DNA of 64,000 nt from Pseudomonadota bacterium. GTDB taxonomy: Bacteria > Pseudomonadota > Gammaproteobacteria > Steroidobacterales > Woeseiaceae. The stretch is taken from contig JAQCAD010000006.1 of the NCBI GenBank assembly GCA_027621915.1, forward strand, positions 1-64,000, written 5' to 3'. Below, piece after piece: positions 49,125 to 58,788 of the stretch. Each line of letters starts with the position of its first letter. The first letter of the stretch is position 1. The notes beneath the pieces are model-generated. The model had not been told where the DNA came from, searched no databases, and was given only the letters and a program-made list of their open reading frames with translations. A program made the position numbers and the translations under genes.

Positions 49125-51041
49125 TTGGCCCTGCTGATAATAATTCCGTTGCTTGGATATATTCTGATGTGGCGCCGAATTACGAGTTCGCGCAGCTCAT
49201 CGGCGGCAATCCACGCATCGTCAGCCATCCTGGTCGCTCTCTATTTAGGCGCGCTGTGTGACGTATTGCGGCCGGTATCAGCGATCCTGCTGATTGCCGG
49301 CACGTTGCTCGCGCCTTATGAGGCCTCGCATTTGATGAGGCTAAAGGAGCCGTTGCCGGTCCCGCTCGGCGTTCTGGTGATTCTGTGTGTGCTGTTTAGC
49401 TGGTTCCACCACGATACGGTGTTGCGGTTTTACGACGAGTATTCCCATTGGGGCATCTACATTAAGGATTTGTTAAGCGCGGACAAATTATGGGGAGCGG
49501 ATTCCAGCGCAATGCACTTGCGGTATCTTCCCGGCGCTCCGCTCTGGCAATATTTATTCCTCAGCTTCACTAAGTCGGGTGAAAGTGCTGCTTTCCTTGC
49601 ACAGTTTTGCCTGCTCGTCTTGCCTCTCCTGGTCCTTTGGCAAAATATCAGATGGCAACAGGTATCCTGGATACTGGCAGTTTTTGCGCTCATTGCGCTT
49701 GTATTGTCCAATTTCGGTCACGGTTTCGTCAGCCTCTACGTCGATCACGTGCTGGGCGCGTGGTTTGCGGGGACGATTTTCAGTTTTATGCTGGACGTTG
49801 AAGATCGGTCGCCGCGTCAGCTGTTATCTTACCTGCTGCCGATTATGACGCTGGTCTTGATCAAGGATTCCGGCTTGTATTTTGCGGTGGCCGCCATTGG
49901 AATTATGGCGGTCATGCTTTTCTGGCGAATTTCATTTATCGAAAACGGGAGGAACATCAGGAGTGGCCTGATTCGTGCGGGTTCATTGGCTACTGTCTTT
50001 GCCGTTTGCGCCGTATCAATCGCTACATCCTGGAATGCCAATAGAGACAACGAGGGAATATCGAGGTCGACCTATTCATCCGGCGGCATTGTTTCCATCA
50101 TTGCGTCGGGCAACAGCAGTCTCGACGAGGACGAGCGCGTGGAATTGAGACGCCGATTCAGCGATGTCGTCCTGCACCATCAAATAAGCAAAAGCGAGGA
50201 TTACAAATTATATAACGAGTTCACCACGCAGATGATGCATGTGTTCACGGACAAATTTCGATTGACGACTGCGTCTCTTATTTTGCTGTTTGCGCTCTGG
50301 CAAATTGTCGTCCTCTATAAATTGACCCATTCGGGAGAGCGCTGGCGCTGGGTTATCGGGGCCGTCGGCCTGACTCTGACCACAGTAGCCTATCTCGGTA
50401 TATTGTTATTGAGCTATCAGTTTGCGTTCTACGAACGAGGAATTATTTTGCCGTCATATGTTCGTTACGCCCATTCTGCTTTATTGCCGATGGTAATTTT
50501 CGTTGTACTTCCATTGGTACCGGGTTTTCGACGATGCGAAAAGCAATCGATTTCTCTGCCAGGGGGCAAGCGGCTGGATCGGGGCGCAACGATTTTCGCC
50601 GTCATTCTTGGGGCCCTGTACGTGTTCGAAACGCCTTACCTCGCGCCGTTATACGAGAGTCGCGAGCCTCCGCCGTTGCGAGTGCAGTTTGACCCGCTTA
50701 CTGACACGATGCGCGGCCTGGTCGGCGATGGACGCCTGTGGATTTACGTGCCGATACCCGACCCGATCGGCTTGGTGCGTCGCCTGTTGCTGTACCAGAT
50801 GACCCCTGTACAGACGGAGGTTGTCGTTGATCCTGAATTTCTGCTGCAGGATCCCAGCGCATTTGAGGAAGTTTTCGCCAATTGGGATTACCTGTGGTTC
50901 CCAATTCCAGACCCGCTAACAGACGACCGGTTGAGATTCCTGTTCGGCGAGGACCTGAAAGATGGCGTGTTTCGAATTGACCGAACTGACGGCGCGGTAA
51001 ATATCGTGGCGCTGGATGGCGTGTTTGATCAGTCGCCTTAA
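49125..51041 (+). CDS. Large multi-spanning membrane protein, second of the tandem pair
   Basis: 638 residues, collinear with the preceding protein and identical at more than half of positions by eye, for example FYDEYSHWGIYIKDLL, LRYLPGAPLWQYLF, LSNFGHGFVSLYVDHVLGAW and LIKDSGLYFA. Divergence is higher at the N-terminus and in the middle loop (about 310-360). TTG start with AGGAG nine bases upstream, which supports the unusual start codon in both copies. It ends 11 bases before the convergent lpxC stop. A diversified function, such as different donor or acceptor sugars, is possible. Confidence 0.72.
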   Translation: MALLIIIPLLGYILMWRRITSSRSSSAAIHASSAILVALYLGALCDVLRPVSAILLIAGTLLAPYEASHLMRLKEPLPVPLGVLVILCVLFSWFHHDTVLRFYDEYSHWGIYIKDLLSADKLWGADSSAMHLRYLPGAPLWQYLFLSFTKSGESAAFLAQFCLLVLPLLVLWQNIRWQQVSWILAVFALIALVLSNFGHGFVSLYVDHVLGAWFAGTIFSFMLDVEDRSPRQLLSYLLPIMTLVLIKDSGLYFAVAAIGIMAVMLFWRISFIENGRNIRSGLIRAGSLATVFAVCAVSIATSWNANRDNEGISRSTYSSGGIVSIIASGNSSLDEDERVELRRRFSDVVLHHQISKSEDYKLYNEFTTQMMHVFTDKFRLTTASLILLFALWQIVVLYKLTHSGERWRWVIGAVGLTLTTVAYLGILLLSYQFAFYERGIILPSYVRYAHSALLPMVIFVVLPLVPGFRRCEKQSISLPGGKRLDRGATIFAVILGALYVFETPYLAPLYESREPPPLRVQFDPLTDTMRGLVGDGRLWIYVPIPDPIGLVRRLLLYQMTPVQTEVVVDPEFLLQDPSAFEEVFANWDYLWFPIPDPLTDDRLRFLFGEDLKDGVFRIDRTDGAVNIVALDGVFDQSP

Positions 51042-51055
51042 CGCCTTCGGCGTTA
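51039..51055. terminator. 17-bp palindrome holding both convergent stop codons
   Basis: TAACGCC-TTC-GGCGTTA is a perfect 7-bp stem with a three-base loop. Its first three bases are the stop of the second paralogue, and the complement of its last three is the lpxC stop. It can form in RNA from either strand, but no T-run follows, so it may act as a weak bidirectional terminator or a 3'-end stabiliser. Confidence 0.5.
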
Positions 51056-51961
51056 CGCGTAGGCAGGAGTTGCGTAGGAAATCGGTGCTTTTTTCGGATC
51101 ACTGAATGTGACCTCTTCCCAAGCCGTTTTATCGGCCAGCAAAGCGCGCAACAATTTATTATTCAGGTCATGACCGGACTTATGCGCCGAAAATTCGCCG
51201 ATCAGGCTGTGTCCTAACAGGTAGATGTCGCCAATAGCGTCGAGAATCTTGTGGATCACGAATTCGTTCGCGTAGCGCAGACCGTCTTCATTCAAAATGC
51301 GATAGTCATCGAGGACGATGGCATTGTCCATGCTGCCACCGAGCGTCAGATTTCTTTCCCGAAGCGTCTCTACATCCCGAAGAAAACAGAATGTTCTGGC
51401 CCGACTGACTTCTTTCAAGAACGATGTTGAAGAAAAGTCGATTGATTCGTGCTGGCTCAGCTTGTTGAAAACGGGATGGTTGAATGCGATACCAAAATTC
51501 ACTTTGAAACCGTTGAATGGCGTGAATTCTGCCCATTTATCACCGTCTTCGACTCGCACCTTCTTTTTGATCCGGACGAATTTTTTCGCAGCGTTTTGCT
51601 CCTGGATGCCGGCTGACTGCAACAAAAAAACGAATGGCCCGGCGCTCCCGTCCATAATCGGAACTTCAGGCGCCGATAAATCGACGTTCAAATTATCTAT
51701 GCCGAGGCCAGCGGCGGCTGACATCAGGTGTTCTACTGTCGCGACTTTGGCGCCTTTGTGAATCAGTGTCGTGCCCAGCATCGTTTCTCCGACCAAGCGT
51801 GCGTCGGCCGGAATATCAACAGGATCATCGAGGTCAACGCGACGAAACGTGATACCGGCGTTTTCCGCCGCGGGGCGCAGTGTCATGTAGACCTTCTCGC
51901 CGGTATGCAGACCGACCCCGGTTGCCCGGATGGCGGTTTTCAGAGTTCGTTGTCGAATCAC
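51053..51961 (-). CDS. lpxC: UDP-3-O-acyl-N-acetylglucosamine deacetylase LpxC
   Basis: 302 residues. It performs the committed step of lipid A synthesis. Zinc and catalytic residues are seen in [15 protein letters not shown] (His79 region), [14 protein letters not shown] (His and Asp) and [16 protein letters not shown] start ([19 protein letters not shown]); a stop codon two triplets upstream excludes a longer N-terminus. No ribosome-binding site is visible and a perfect TATAAT lies about 15 bases before the GTG, so the mRNA may have almost no leader. Last gene of the dcw cluster. Confidence 0.97.
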   Translation of the reverse strand: MIRQRTLKTAIRATGVGLHTGEKVYMTLRPAAENAGITFRRVDLDDPVDIPADARLVGETMLGTTLIHKGAKVATVEHLMSAAAGLGIDNLNVDLSAPEVPIMDGSAGPFVFLLQSAGIQEQNAAKKFVRIKKKVRVEDGDKWAEFTPFNGFKVNFGIAFNHPVFNKLSQHESIDFSSTSFLKEVSRARTFCFLRDVETLRERNLTLGGSMDNAIVLDDYRILNEDGLRYANEFVIHKILDAIGDIYLLGHSLIGEFSAHKSGHDLNNKLLRALLADKTAWEEVTFSDPKKAPISYATPAYA

Positions 51962-51976
51962 AATTTAAGAAACCAT

Positions 51977-51982
51977 ATTATA
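51977..51982 (-). promoter_or_regulatory. Candidate -10 element for lpxC
   Basis: TATAAT on the minus strand (complement ATTATA) lies 15 bases before the lpxC start. A matching -35 element is not obvious. Transcription would begin within about 10 bases of the GTG. Confidence 0.4.
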
Positions 51983-52179
51983 TTCAATAACTTATTGGCG
52001 ATGCCCGGGTGAAGTTCGCGAGAAATCCTATCATATTGATCGAAACTCACCAAAGATCGCAAAGCCAGGAGTATGGCCAGACAGGCAGAGTTTTCGCTAC
52101 CTGCCTGGCCAAAGCGGAGATCAGTGGCGCTTTTAGTGACCGCGACGAGTGAGTGAGGCGCGGCCAAAGCACCATTCCC

Positions 52180-53325
52180 TCAGTCTGCCTGGCGCCGGAG
52201 GAATGCCGGGATGTCCAGCAATTCTTCATGAATACCGCCATCTTCCAAGCCGTCTCCAACGGCTCGCTTCCTTTGCACCGTAGGCTTGTCCAATTGTTGG
52301 TAGTTAGGCTCCGTTCCATTGGCAGGCGCACGTTTTACAACCCGGATTGGCGCGTTAAGTTGCGCCGCGTGTCTTCCGAGTCCGGTCGCGACGACGGTTA
52401 CCCGAATCCGGTCTTCCATATCCGGGTCGATAACCGTACCAATTACAACCGTCGCATCATCAGCCGCGAATTCCTTGATCGTATTGCCAACTTCCTGGAA
52501 CTCGCCAATAGAAAGATCCATACCTGCTGTAACGTTGACCAGGATGCCGTTTGCACCAGCGATATTGATATCTTCCAGCAAGGGACTGGAAATCGCCGCT
52601 TCCGCCGCTTCGCGCGCCCGATCCTCACCGGACGACGTTCCGGAACCCATCATCGCCATTCCCATTTCCGCCATCACGGTTTTCACGTCCGCAAAGTCGA
52701 CATTGATCAACCCGGGACGGGTAATCAGTTCAGCAATGCCCTGTACGGCGCCTTGCAGTACTTCGTTAGCGGCACGAAATGCGTCCAGCAACGTGGTTTC
52801 TCCTCCGAGAACAGTCAACAGCTTTTCGTTCGGAATCGTTATCAAAGAATCGACGTATTTGCCGAGCTCGGCTATGCCGTGTTCAGCAATCGCCATTCGT
52901 TTGCCACCTTCCATGATGAATGGTTTGGTAACCACGGCAACCGTCAGGATACCGAGCTCTTTGGCAACCTGGGCAACAACCGGCGCAGCGCCGGTACCGG
53001 TTCCGCCGCCCATTCCGGCCGTAATAAAAAGCATGTCGGCACCTTCAATCACTTCCTTTATGCGGTCGCGATCTTCCATCCCCGCCTGTCTGCCAATATC
53101 CGGGTCGGCACCTGCACCAAGTCCCTTGGTAATATTGCAACCGATCTGCAACGCCGTTCGCACACGCGCACTGTTAAGTGCCTGCGCGTCCGTGTTGGCG
53201 CAAATAAAATCGACTCCTTCTATTCCTGATTTCACCATGTGGGCAACAGCATTGCCGCCACCACCGCCGACACCGATCACCTTGATGACCGCGCTCTGGC
53301 TATGCGCATCCATTAGTTCAAACAT
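52180..53325 (-). CDS. ftsZ: Cell division protein FtsZ
   Basis: 381 residues. The tubulin-like GTPase that forms the division ring. The nucleotide-binding GVGGGGGNAV is followed by the tubulin signature GGGTGTGAAPVVA (about residues 105-117) and the NVDFADVKT catalytic T7-loop region. A variable linker ends in the conserved tail DIPAFLRRQAD that binds FtsA and ZipA. A strong GGAGG precedes the ATG. Confidence 0.98.
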   Translation of the reverse strand: MFELMDAHSQSAVIKVIGVGGGGGNAVAHMVKSGIEGVDFICANTDAQALNSARVRTALQIGCNITKGLGAGADPDIGRQAGMEDRDRIKEVIEGADMLFITAGMGGGTGTGAAPVVAQVAKELGILTVAVVTKPFIMEGGKRMAIAEHGIAELGKYVDSLITIPNEKLLTVLGGETTLLDAFRAANEVLQGAVQGIAELITRPGLINVDFADVKTVMAEMGMAMMGSGTSSGEDRAREAAEAAISSPLLEDINIAGANGILVNVTAGMDLSIGEFQEVGNTIKEFAADDATVVIGTVIDPDMEDRIRVTVVATGLGRHAAQLNAPIRVVKRAPANGTEPNYQQLDKPTVQRKRAVGDGLEDGGIHEELLDIPAFLRRQAD

Positions 53326-53398
53326 GTAAACCTCCGCTCTCGATATTGTTTTGCAATCTCACTCGTAAAAAACTGCCTCAGATTTCTGAAGCACCCAC

Positions 53399-54637
53399 TC
53401 AAAACTGACCCCGGAACCAGGACTTCATTCGCCCCCACATATCGCCGATGCTGCCGCCCATCGGTGTTGTTCGTCTTCCTTGCCGCGCGATCGACTCGCT
53501 GCCGAAGAGCAGCAGGCCGACTCCGGTGGCGTGAATTGGGTTTCGCACCACGTCAAGTAACCCCTCAACATACTGTGGTGAGCCCAGCCGGACCGGCATG
53601 TGAAATACTTCCTCCGCCAGTTCAACGGCACCCTCCATTTTCGCGCTACCGCCGGTGATTACGACACCGGCTGCAATTAATTCCTCGAAACCGCTGCGAC
53701 GAAGTTCGTCGCGCACAAGACCGAAGAGCTCTTCAAATCGCGGCTCGACAATTTCCGCAAGTGTCTGCCTGGCGAGCCGGCGGGGTGGCCGGTCACCCAC
53801 ACTCGGCACTTCGATCGTTTCGTCCGGATTGGCGAGCTGCGACAACGCACAGGCATACTTGATCTTGATTTCCTCCGCGTACTGAAGCGGTGTTCGCATG
53901 GACACGGCAATGTCATTAGTAACCTGATCGCCGGCTATCGGAATAACGGCTGTATGCTGAATCGCACCGCCGAGGAAAACTGCGATGTCAGTGGTGCCAC
54001 CACCAATGTCGACCAAGCACGCGCCGAGCTCTTTTTCATCCTCAGTCAGTACCGAATAGCTGGATGCCAGTTGCTCGAGGACAATGTCGTCGACCTCGAG
54101 CCCACACCGCTGAATACACTTGACGATGTTTTGCGCTGCACTAACAGCACCTGTGACCATGTGTACCTTGGCTTCAAGGCGGACACCGGACATGCCGATC
54201 GGGTCGCGAATGCCTGCCTGATTGTCGATCAGGAACTCCTGCGGCAGGATGTGCAATATTTTCTGGTCAGCAGGAATTGCCACCGCTCCGGCGGCGTCAA
54301 TGACGCGATCGAGATCTCCCGCGCTCACTTCCTTATCGCGGATTGCAACGATGCCGTGAGAATTCAGACTGCGCACGTGGCTACCGGCAATTCCGGCGAA
54401 AACCGAATTGATATCGCAACCAGCCATCAACTCTGCTTCCTCAACTGCCCGCTGAATCGAATGAACGGTAGATTCGATATTGACGACAACGCCTTTCTTG
54501 AGACCACGAGAAGGATGCGATCCGATGCCAATGACTTCGATAATACCGTCGTCACGAATCTCACCAACAATGGCCACAACTTTCGACGTACCAATGTCGA
54601 GCCCGACAATCATTTTGTTGTCGCTCTTCCTATTCAC
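53399..54637 (-). CDS. ftsA: Cell division protein FtsA
   Basis: 412 residues. An actin-like ATPase that tethers FtsZ to the membrane. It has VGLDIGTSKVVAIVGEI (phosphate 1), LVDIGGGTTDIAVF (phosphate 2) and GVVITGGSAKMEG (adenosine site). The C-terminal amphipathic membrane-targeting helix is GRMKSWFRGQF. Its start overlaps the ftsQ stop as ATGA. Confidence 0.97.
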   Translation of the reverse strand: MNRKSDNKMIVGLDIGTSKVVAIVGEIRDDGIIEVIGIGSHPSRGLKKGVVVNIESTVHSIQRAVEEAELMAGCDINSVFAGIAGSHVRSLNSHGIVAIRDKEVSAGDLDRVIDAAGAVAIPADQKILHILPQEFLIDNQAGIRDPIGMSGVRLEAKVHMVTGAVSAAQNIVKCIQRCGLEVDDIVLEQLASSYSVLTEDEKELGACLVDIGGGTTDIAVFLGGAIQHTAVIPIAGDQVTNDIAVSMRTPLQYAEEIKIKYACALSQLANPDETIEVPSVGDRPPRRLARQTLAEIVEPRFEELFGLVRDELRRSGFEELIAAGVVITGGSAKMEGAVELAEEVFHMPVRLGSPQYVEGLLDVVRNPIHATGVGLLLFGSESIARQGRRTTPMGGSIGDMWGRMKSWFRGQF

Positions 54638-55443
54638 AACCCTGCAACCATTCCAGCTTCACCTGATTGCGGTCCGGCAACCGGCGATCGCGATCCATTC
54701 TTCCAACCGATCGTGAAGCCATTGCTGTACCGCATGTCTACGAATTCAATTTCCGCCTCGCGGCTGGAAACAATATTTGCCACAACGTCCAGAAAAAGCT
54801 GTGCCCGCGCGTCGACGTCACGGCGACCGAACCGGACATCCACACCGTTGCTGAGCTTCATTTCCCAGGCGCCGCGCGCGTCAAGGTCAACCTGGCGAAG
54901 ATCGAGTCCGAAAGGAATCAACTTCTCGCGCATCATGAGATAACGCTGAGCGACGACTGACGATTGTCCTTCGGGGCCACTCAATCGAGGCAGTTCTGCA
55001 GGCACATGCCTTGCGTCTTTTACGAAAAGATCGCCTCGCGTATTGAGCAGGCCACTTTTCCCCCAGATGGCCGCTGGAACCTGTTCGGTCACGTTAATCA
55101 TCAGCGTGCCTGGCCAGCGACGCGCGACATTGGCTTGTGCAACCCATTCGAGCTCAACGATTCGACTCTGAATCGTTTTCAGATTTGCGCTGAAAAAACC
55201 AGTCCCTAGCTCTTCGCTGATTGCCTCTTCGATCTGCAACGCGCTGACGCGCTGGAACGAACCTTCGATTGTTATCGATGAAATCGGCTGGTCCAGAATC
55301 TCAACACTGAACTGATAACTAAGAAAAATAATCGCGCTGGCAAACAGAACGGCAGAAAGCCGCTTAAGCGGAAACGAAGGAAAGCTAAGCTTGGGGATTT
55401 TTCTCTCCCTGCGGCGTTTTGCCTGTTTACGCGCCATTAGCAT
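54634..55443 (-). CDS. ftsQ: Cell division protein FtsQ
   Basis: 269 residues. A bitopic divisome protein: basic cytoplasmic N-terminus (MARKQAKRRRERK), one membrane span (about 29-49), then a POTRA domain (ISSITIEGSFQRVSALQIEEAI) and the beta domain. It links FtsK to FtsLB. The ATG at 55443 overlaps ddlB by seven bases; ATG 55437 would give a TAATG junction and two fewer residues. Confidence 0.95.
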   Translation of the reverse strand: MLMARKQAKRRRERKIPKLSFPSFPLKRLSAVLFASAIIFLSYQFSVEILDQPISSITIEGSFQRVSALQIEEAISEELGTGFFSANLKTIQSRIVELEWVAQANVARRWPGTLMINVTEQVPAAIWGKSGLLNTRGDLFVKDARHVPAELPRLSGPEGQSSVVAQRYLMMREKLIPFGLDLRQVDLDARGAWEMKLSNGVDVRFGRRDVDARAQLFLDVVANIVSSREAEIEFVDMRYSNGFTIGWKNGSRSPVAGPQSGEAGMVAGL

Positions 55444-56471
55444 TTGACCCCTTTTGCTTTCGGCATCTTCCCTGTCCAGGTACGAGCAGAGATCACTCCT
55501 GCACTACGGTTAACAGCCTTGCTGGTCATGCTCGTTTCAAGCACGCGCCAGCAGAGCTCCGCGAAATCGATACCGGCCACCTTCGCAGCCATGGGCACGA
55601 GACTGTGACTGGTCATGCCGGGGACGGTATTAACTTCAAGCAACTGAGGCGCGCCGTCGCTTCCGGTCATGAAATCAACCCGACCCCAACCCGTGCAACC
55701 CAGTGCAGCGAACGCTGCGACGGCCATATCGCGAAAACGCTGTTCAAGCTCGGGATCATCTGTCCCCGGGCAGTGGTATCGCGTTTCGTCCGATTCGTAT
55801 TTCGCACGGTAGTCGTAAAAAACATGCGGAGTCTCGATGCGTATGCTCGAGAGTGCCTGGCCCTGAAGGATGGCAACCGTTGACTCAGTGCCGATGACGC
55901 AACGCTCAGCGATGGCAGGACCATCGAAAGAAAGGGCGAGATCAACCGCCGCAGGAAGTTCGCTCGGCTCGAATATTTTGCTCATGCCAACACTGGAACC
56001 CTGCCCCGAAGGTTTGATCACCATCGGAAAGCCGAGCTCATCAGCAGCCAGCTTGCCGTCGCCGGGTGTCCTGACAACGACATAGTCCGGCGTATCGAGT
56101 CCTGCTGCTTTGAATAGTCGCTTGCTGCGGACTTTGTCCATAGCAAGCGCCGATGCCATCACGCCGCTTCCTGTGTACGGCATATCAATCCACTGCAATG
56201 CACCCTGAAGCGCGCCGTCCTCACCGCCGGGGCCGTGCAGCGCAATCCAGACACGATCAAAACCCTGGCCGGAGAACTCGGCAAGACCGCGATTGGCAGG
56301 ATCCCAGCCATGCGCATCAACTCCTCGCGACCGCAGGGCGTCAAGGACCGCATTGCCGGAATCGAGCGATACCTCGCGCTCGCAGGAATCACCGCCAAAC
56401 ATAACGGCAACGCGCCCAAACTTTTCAGCGCTGTCGATTTGATTACGCAGATCATTGAGAGAAACGGTCAC
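55437..56471 (-). CDS. ddlB: D-alanine:D-alanine ligase
   Basis: 344 residues. It joins two D-Ala for the peptidoglycan stem. The N-terminal VAVMFGGDSCEREVSL, the central ATP-grasp (FPMVIKPSGQGSSVGMSKI) and the C-terminal LEVNTVPGMTSHSLVPMAAK are all present. It overlaps murB as ATGA. The C-terminus is about 25 residues longer than in E. coli DdlB. Confidence 0.96.
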   Translation of the reverse strand: MTVSLNDLRNQIDSAEKFGRVAVMFGGDSCEREVSLDSGNAVLDALRSRGVDAHGWDPANRGLAEFSGQGFDRVWIALHGPGGEDGALQGALQWIDMPYTGSGVMASALAMDKVRSKRLFKAAGLDTPDYVVVRTPGDGKLAADELGFPMVIKPSGQGSSVGMSKIFEPSELPAAVDLALSFDGPAIAERCVIGTESTVAILQGQALSSIRIETPHVFYDYRAKYESDETRYHCPGTDDPELEQRFRDMAVAAFAALGCTGWGRVDFMTGSDGAPQLLEVNTVPGMTSHSLVPMAAKVAGIDFAELCWRVLETSMTSKAVNRSAGVISARTWTGKMPKAKGVKC

Positions 56472-57367
56472 CGGCTTTCCACCCCAACGACGCGTACTTC
56501 AGGAATTAACTCGACCCCGGTTTGATCGGCGACGGTTTGCTGGACATGCCAGATCAGATTTTCGATATCGAGCGCAGTTGCCTCGCCGAGATTGATAATG
56601 AAGTTAGCGTGTTTCTCGGAAACCTCCGCCTCGCCAATTCTGCATCCCTTGAGACCACAGGCTTCGATCAAACGTGCCGCGTGGTCTCCTGGTGGATTGC
56701 GAAATACAGACCCGCAGGAAGGCAATCCAAGTGGTTGCGTGTTTTTCCTGCGCGCCAACATTTCTTTCAGTGTTTCCATACTCGCGGTGACGCCGCGATC
56801 GAAATGGAGTTCGGCCTCAACAAACCACTCCTCTTCGGGCCCGCGTACACTTCGATATGCAATGTCATATTCTTCCGGAAAGCGCTGTCGAAGCTCACCG
56901 AAACGGTCGATCGTGCGGACGCTGCGAATGCGTTCCCAGGTTTCATTTCCGTGGGCACCTGCATTCATCGCAAGAGCACCACCGAGCAATCCCGGAATGC
57001 CGGCGAAAAATTCTGATGGTCCATAGCCCCAGCGAATACATTGTCGCGCCAATTGAGTGCAGGGCACGCTCGCGCCGGCACGCACGGATCTATCACCGGT
57101 TTTTTCCAGTGTCTTGCACAAGCCTGCGGCAGCAATAACAACGCCTTTAATCCCGCCATCCCGAACGAGGAGATTGCTGCCCAAACCGAACCAGAATATC
57201 GGTACGTTGATATTCAGTGAACGCAGATAAAGCGACAGGTCATCGAGGCTTTCGGGCCGAAAGAATATTTCGGCCGGCCCGCCGGTTCGCCAGGACGTGT
57301 GGTTGCTCATTGGCTCGTTAAGGCTGATTCCACCGACCATCGAGGTTGTCTCTTGTGCTGCCATCAT
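56468..57367 (-). CDS. murB: UDP-N-acetylenolpyruvoylglucosamine reductase
   Basis: 299 residues. A FAD enzyme that makes UDP-MurNAc. It has the FAD-binding [15 protein letters not shown] and [15 protein letters not shown] segments, and the [20 protein letters not shown] active site with the catalytic Ser. The short (type II-like) form lacks the extra loop of E. coli MurB. The start overlaps the murC stop as ATGA. Confidence 0.95.
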   Translation of the reverse strand: MMAAQETTSMVGGISLNEPMSNHTSWRTGGPAEIFFRPESLDDLSLYLRSLNINVPIFWFGLGSNLLVRDGGIKGVVIAAAGLCKTLEKTGDRSVRAGASVPCTQLARQCIRWGYGPSEFFAGIPGLLGGALAMNAGAHGNETWERIRSVRTIDRFGELRQRFPEEYDIAYRSVRGPEEEWFVEAELHFDRGVTASMETLKEMLARRKNTQPLGLPSCGSVFRNPPGDHAARLIEACGLKGCRIGEAEVSEKHANFIINLGEATALDIENLIWHVQQTVADQTGVELIPEVRVVGVESR

Positions 57368-58788
57368 TTCTGCACCGACAGTTGTGGCGTTCGATCGAGG
57401 AGACCGGGCAACTCCGCAGCGAAGGCACCAATATCACCTGCGCCCATTGTTAGCAGGAGATCGCCGTCCGCCAGCACACCTTCAAGGACGGCCGGTAATG
57501 CGGCGAGCGTTTCGACGAATACCGGTTCCACGCCGCCACGGGTTCGAACTGCGCGGGCAATGGCACGACCGTCCGCGCCCGAAATCGGATCTTCGCCTGC
57601 GGCATAAACCTCCAGCACCACCAGCACATCAGCGGTAGAGAGGACCGCAGCGAAGTCATCCAGCAGATCACGAGTTCGGGTGTAACGATGCGGCTGGAAA
57701 GCGAGGACAACCCGCTTTCCCGGCCACCCCGCGCGCGCCGCTGACAACGTCGCCGCAATCTCTGTCGGGTGATGGCCGTAATCATCGACCATCATTACCT
57801 TGCCCTTTCGCGTGCGGATGTCCCCGAGATTCTGGAAGCGACGATCAATGCCCTCAAACTTCTCAAGCGCTGCCACAACTGCCTGATCACTGATTTGCAG
57901 CTCGCCGGCAACCGCGATAGTAGCCAGCGCGTTTCGCACGTTGTGCATACCGGGTAGCCGTAAATCGACATGCAGCAAATCGTCCCGGCCGGTGCGGTGA
58001 ACATCGAAAGACGCGGTACCGCCCGAAAACTTGATGTTGTCAGCTCGGACATCAGCATCGTTGTCGACGCCGTAAGTCAATATCGACCTGCCGACCTCGC
58101 TCAGGATTTCATTGACACCAGGATCATCTGTACACAGTACAGCCAGGCCATAAAACGGCAGGTTGTGCAAAAAATCGATAAATCCCTGTCGCAATTTTCC
58201 AATATCGCCATCGTAAGTTGACATGTGATCGGCATCGATATTGGTCACGATCGCCAGCATCGGTTTAAGATGCACGAAAGACGCGTCGCTCTCATCTGCC
58301 TCGGCAACCAGGTATTCGCCTTGACCGAGCCGGGCGTTGGTATCAGCACTTTTCAGGCGGCCACCGATGACAAATGTCGGATCGAGACCTCCTTCGGCCA
58401 GTACGCTGGCAACGAGACTGGTTGTGGTTGTCTTTCCGTGAGTCCCCGCAACTGCGATCGAGTAGCGGAAACGCATTAGCTCTGCGAGCATTTCCGCTCG
58501 GGGCACAACCGGCAGCAGAGCCTCTCTCGCGGCAGCAACTTCGGGATTCGATTCGTCAACGGCACTTGAAACTACAACCGCGTTGGCATTTTGAATGTTC
58601 GATGCGTCATGACCGATAAATACGGTTGCGCCCTGGCCTTCCAGCCGTCGAACCTGTGCATTCTTTCTTAGATCCGACCCCTGTACCTCATAGCCGAGAC
58701 TCAGCATCACCTCAGCGATACCGGACATGCCCGCGCCGCCTATACCGACAAAATGCACACGATTTATACGTCGCATCCGTTTGATCAC
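57364..58788 (-). CDS. murC: UDP-N-acetylmuramate--L-alanine ligase
   Basis: 474 residues from the GTG at 58788, which overlaps the murG stop as GTGA with GGGGG eight bases upstream; ATG 58806 is an alternative. It adds L-Ala to UDP-MurNAc. The Rossmann region [16 protein letters not shown], the ATP loop [13 protein letters not shown] and the YGHHPTEI substrate motif are intact. Confidence 0.96.
   Translation of the reverse strand: MIKRMRRINRVHFVGIGGAGMSGIAEVMLSLGYEVQGSDLRKNAQVRRLEGQGATVFIGHDASNIQNANAVVVSSAVDESNPEVAAAREALLPVVPRAEMLAELMRFRYSIAVAGTHGKTTTTSLVASVLAEGGLDPTFVIGGRLKSADTNARLGQGEYLVAEADESDASFVHLKPMLAIVTNIDADHMSTYDGDIGKLRQGFIDFLHNLPFYGLAVLCTDDPGVNEILSEVGRSILTYGVDNDADVRADNIKFSGGTASFDVHRTGRDDLLHVDLRLPGMHNVRNALATIAVAGELQISDQAVVAALEKFEGIDRRFQNLGDIRTRKGKVMMVDDYGHHPTEIAATLSAARAGWPGKRVVLAFQPHRYTRTRDLLDDFAAVLSTADVLVVLEVYAAGEDPISGADGRAIARAVRTRGGVEPVFVETLAALPAVLEGVLADGDLLLTMGAGDIGAFAAELPGLLDRTPQLSVQK

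Noticed and set aside
52075-52125. Imperfect GC-rich inverted repeat after ftsZ as a rho-independent terminator
   Set aside because: The stem is bulged and no T-run follows on the minus strand, so termination cannot be supported.
52153-53329. Two plus-strand open frames over 330 codons
   Set aside because: Both are antisense to ftsZ and reflect its codon bias; the ftsZ frame is conserved end to end.
53954-54943. Plus-strand open frame of 329 codons
   Set aside because: Antisense to ftsA and ftsQ, with no protein-like motifs.
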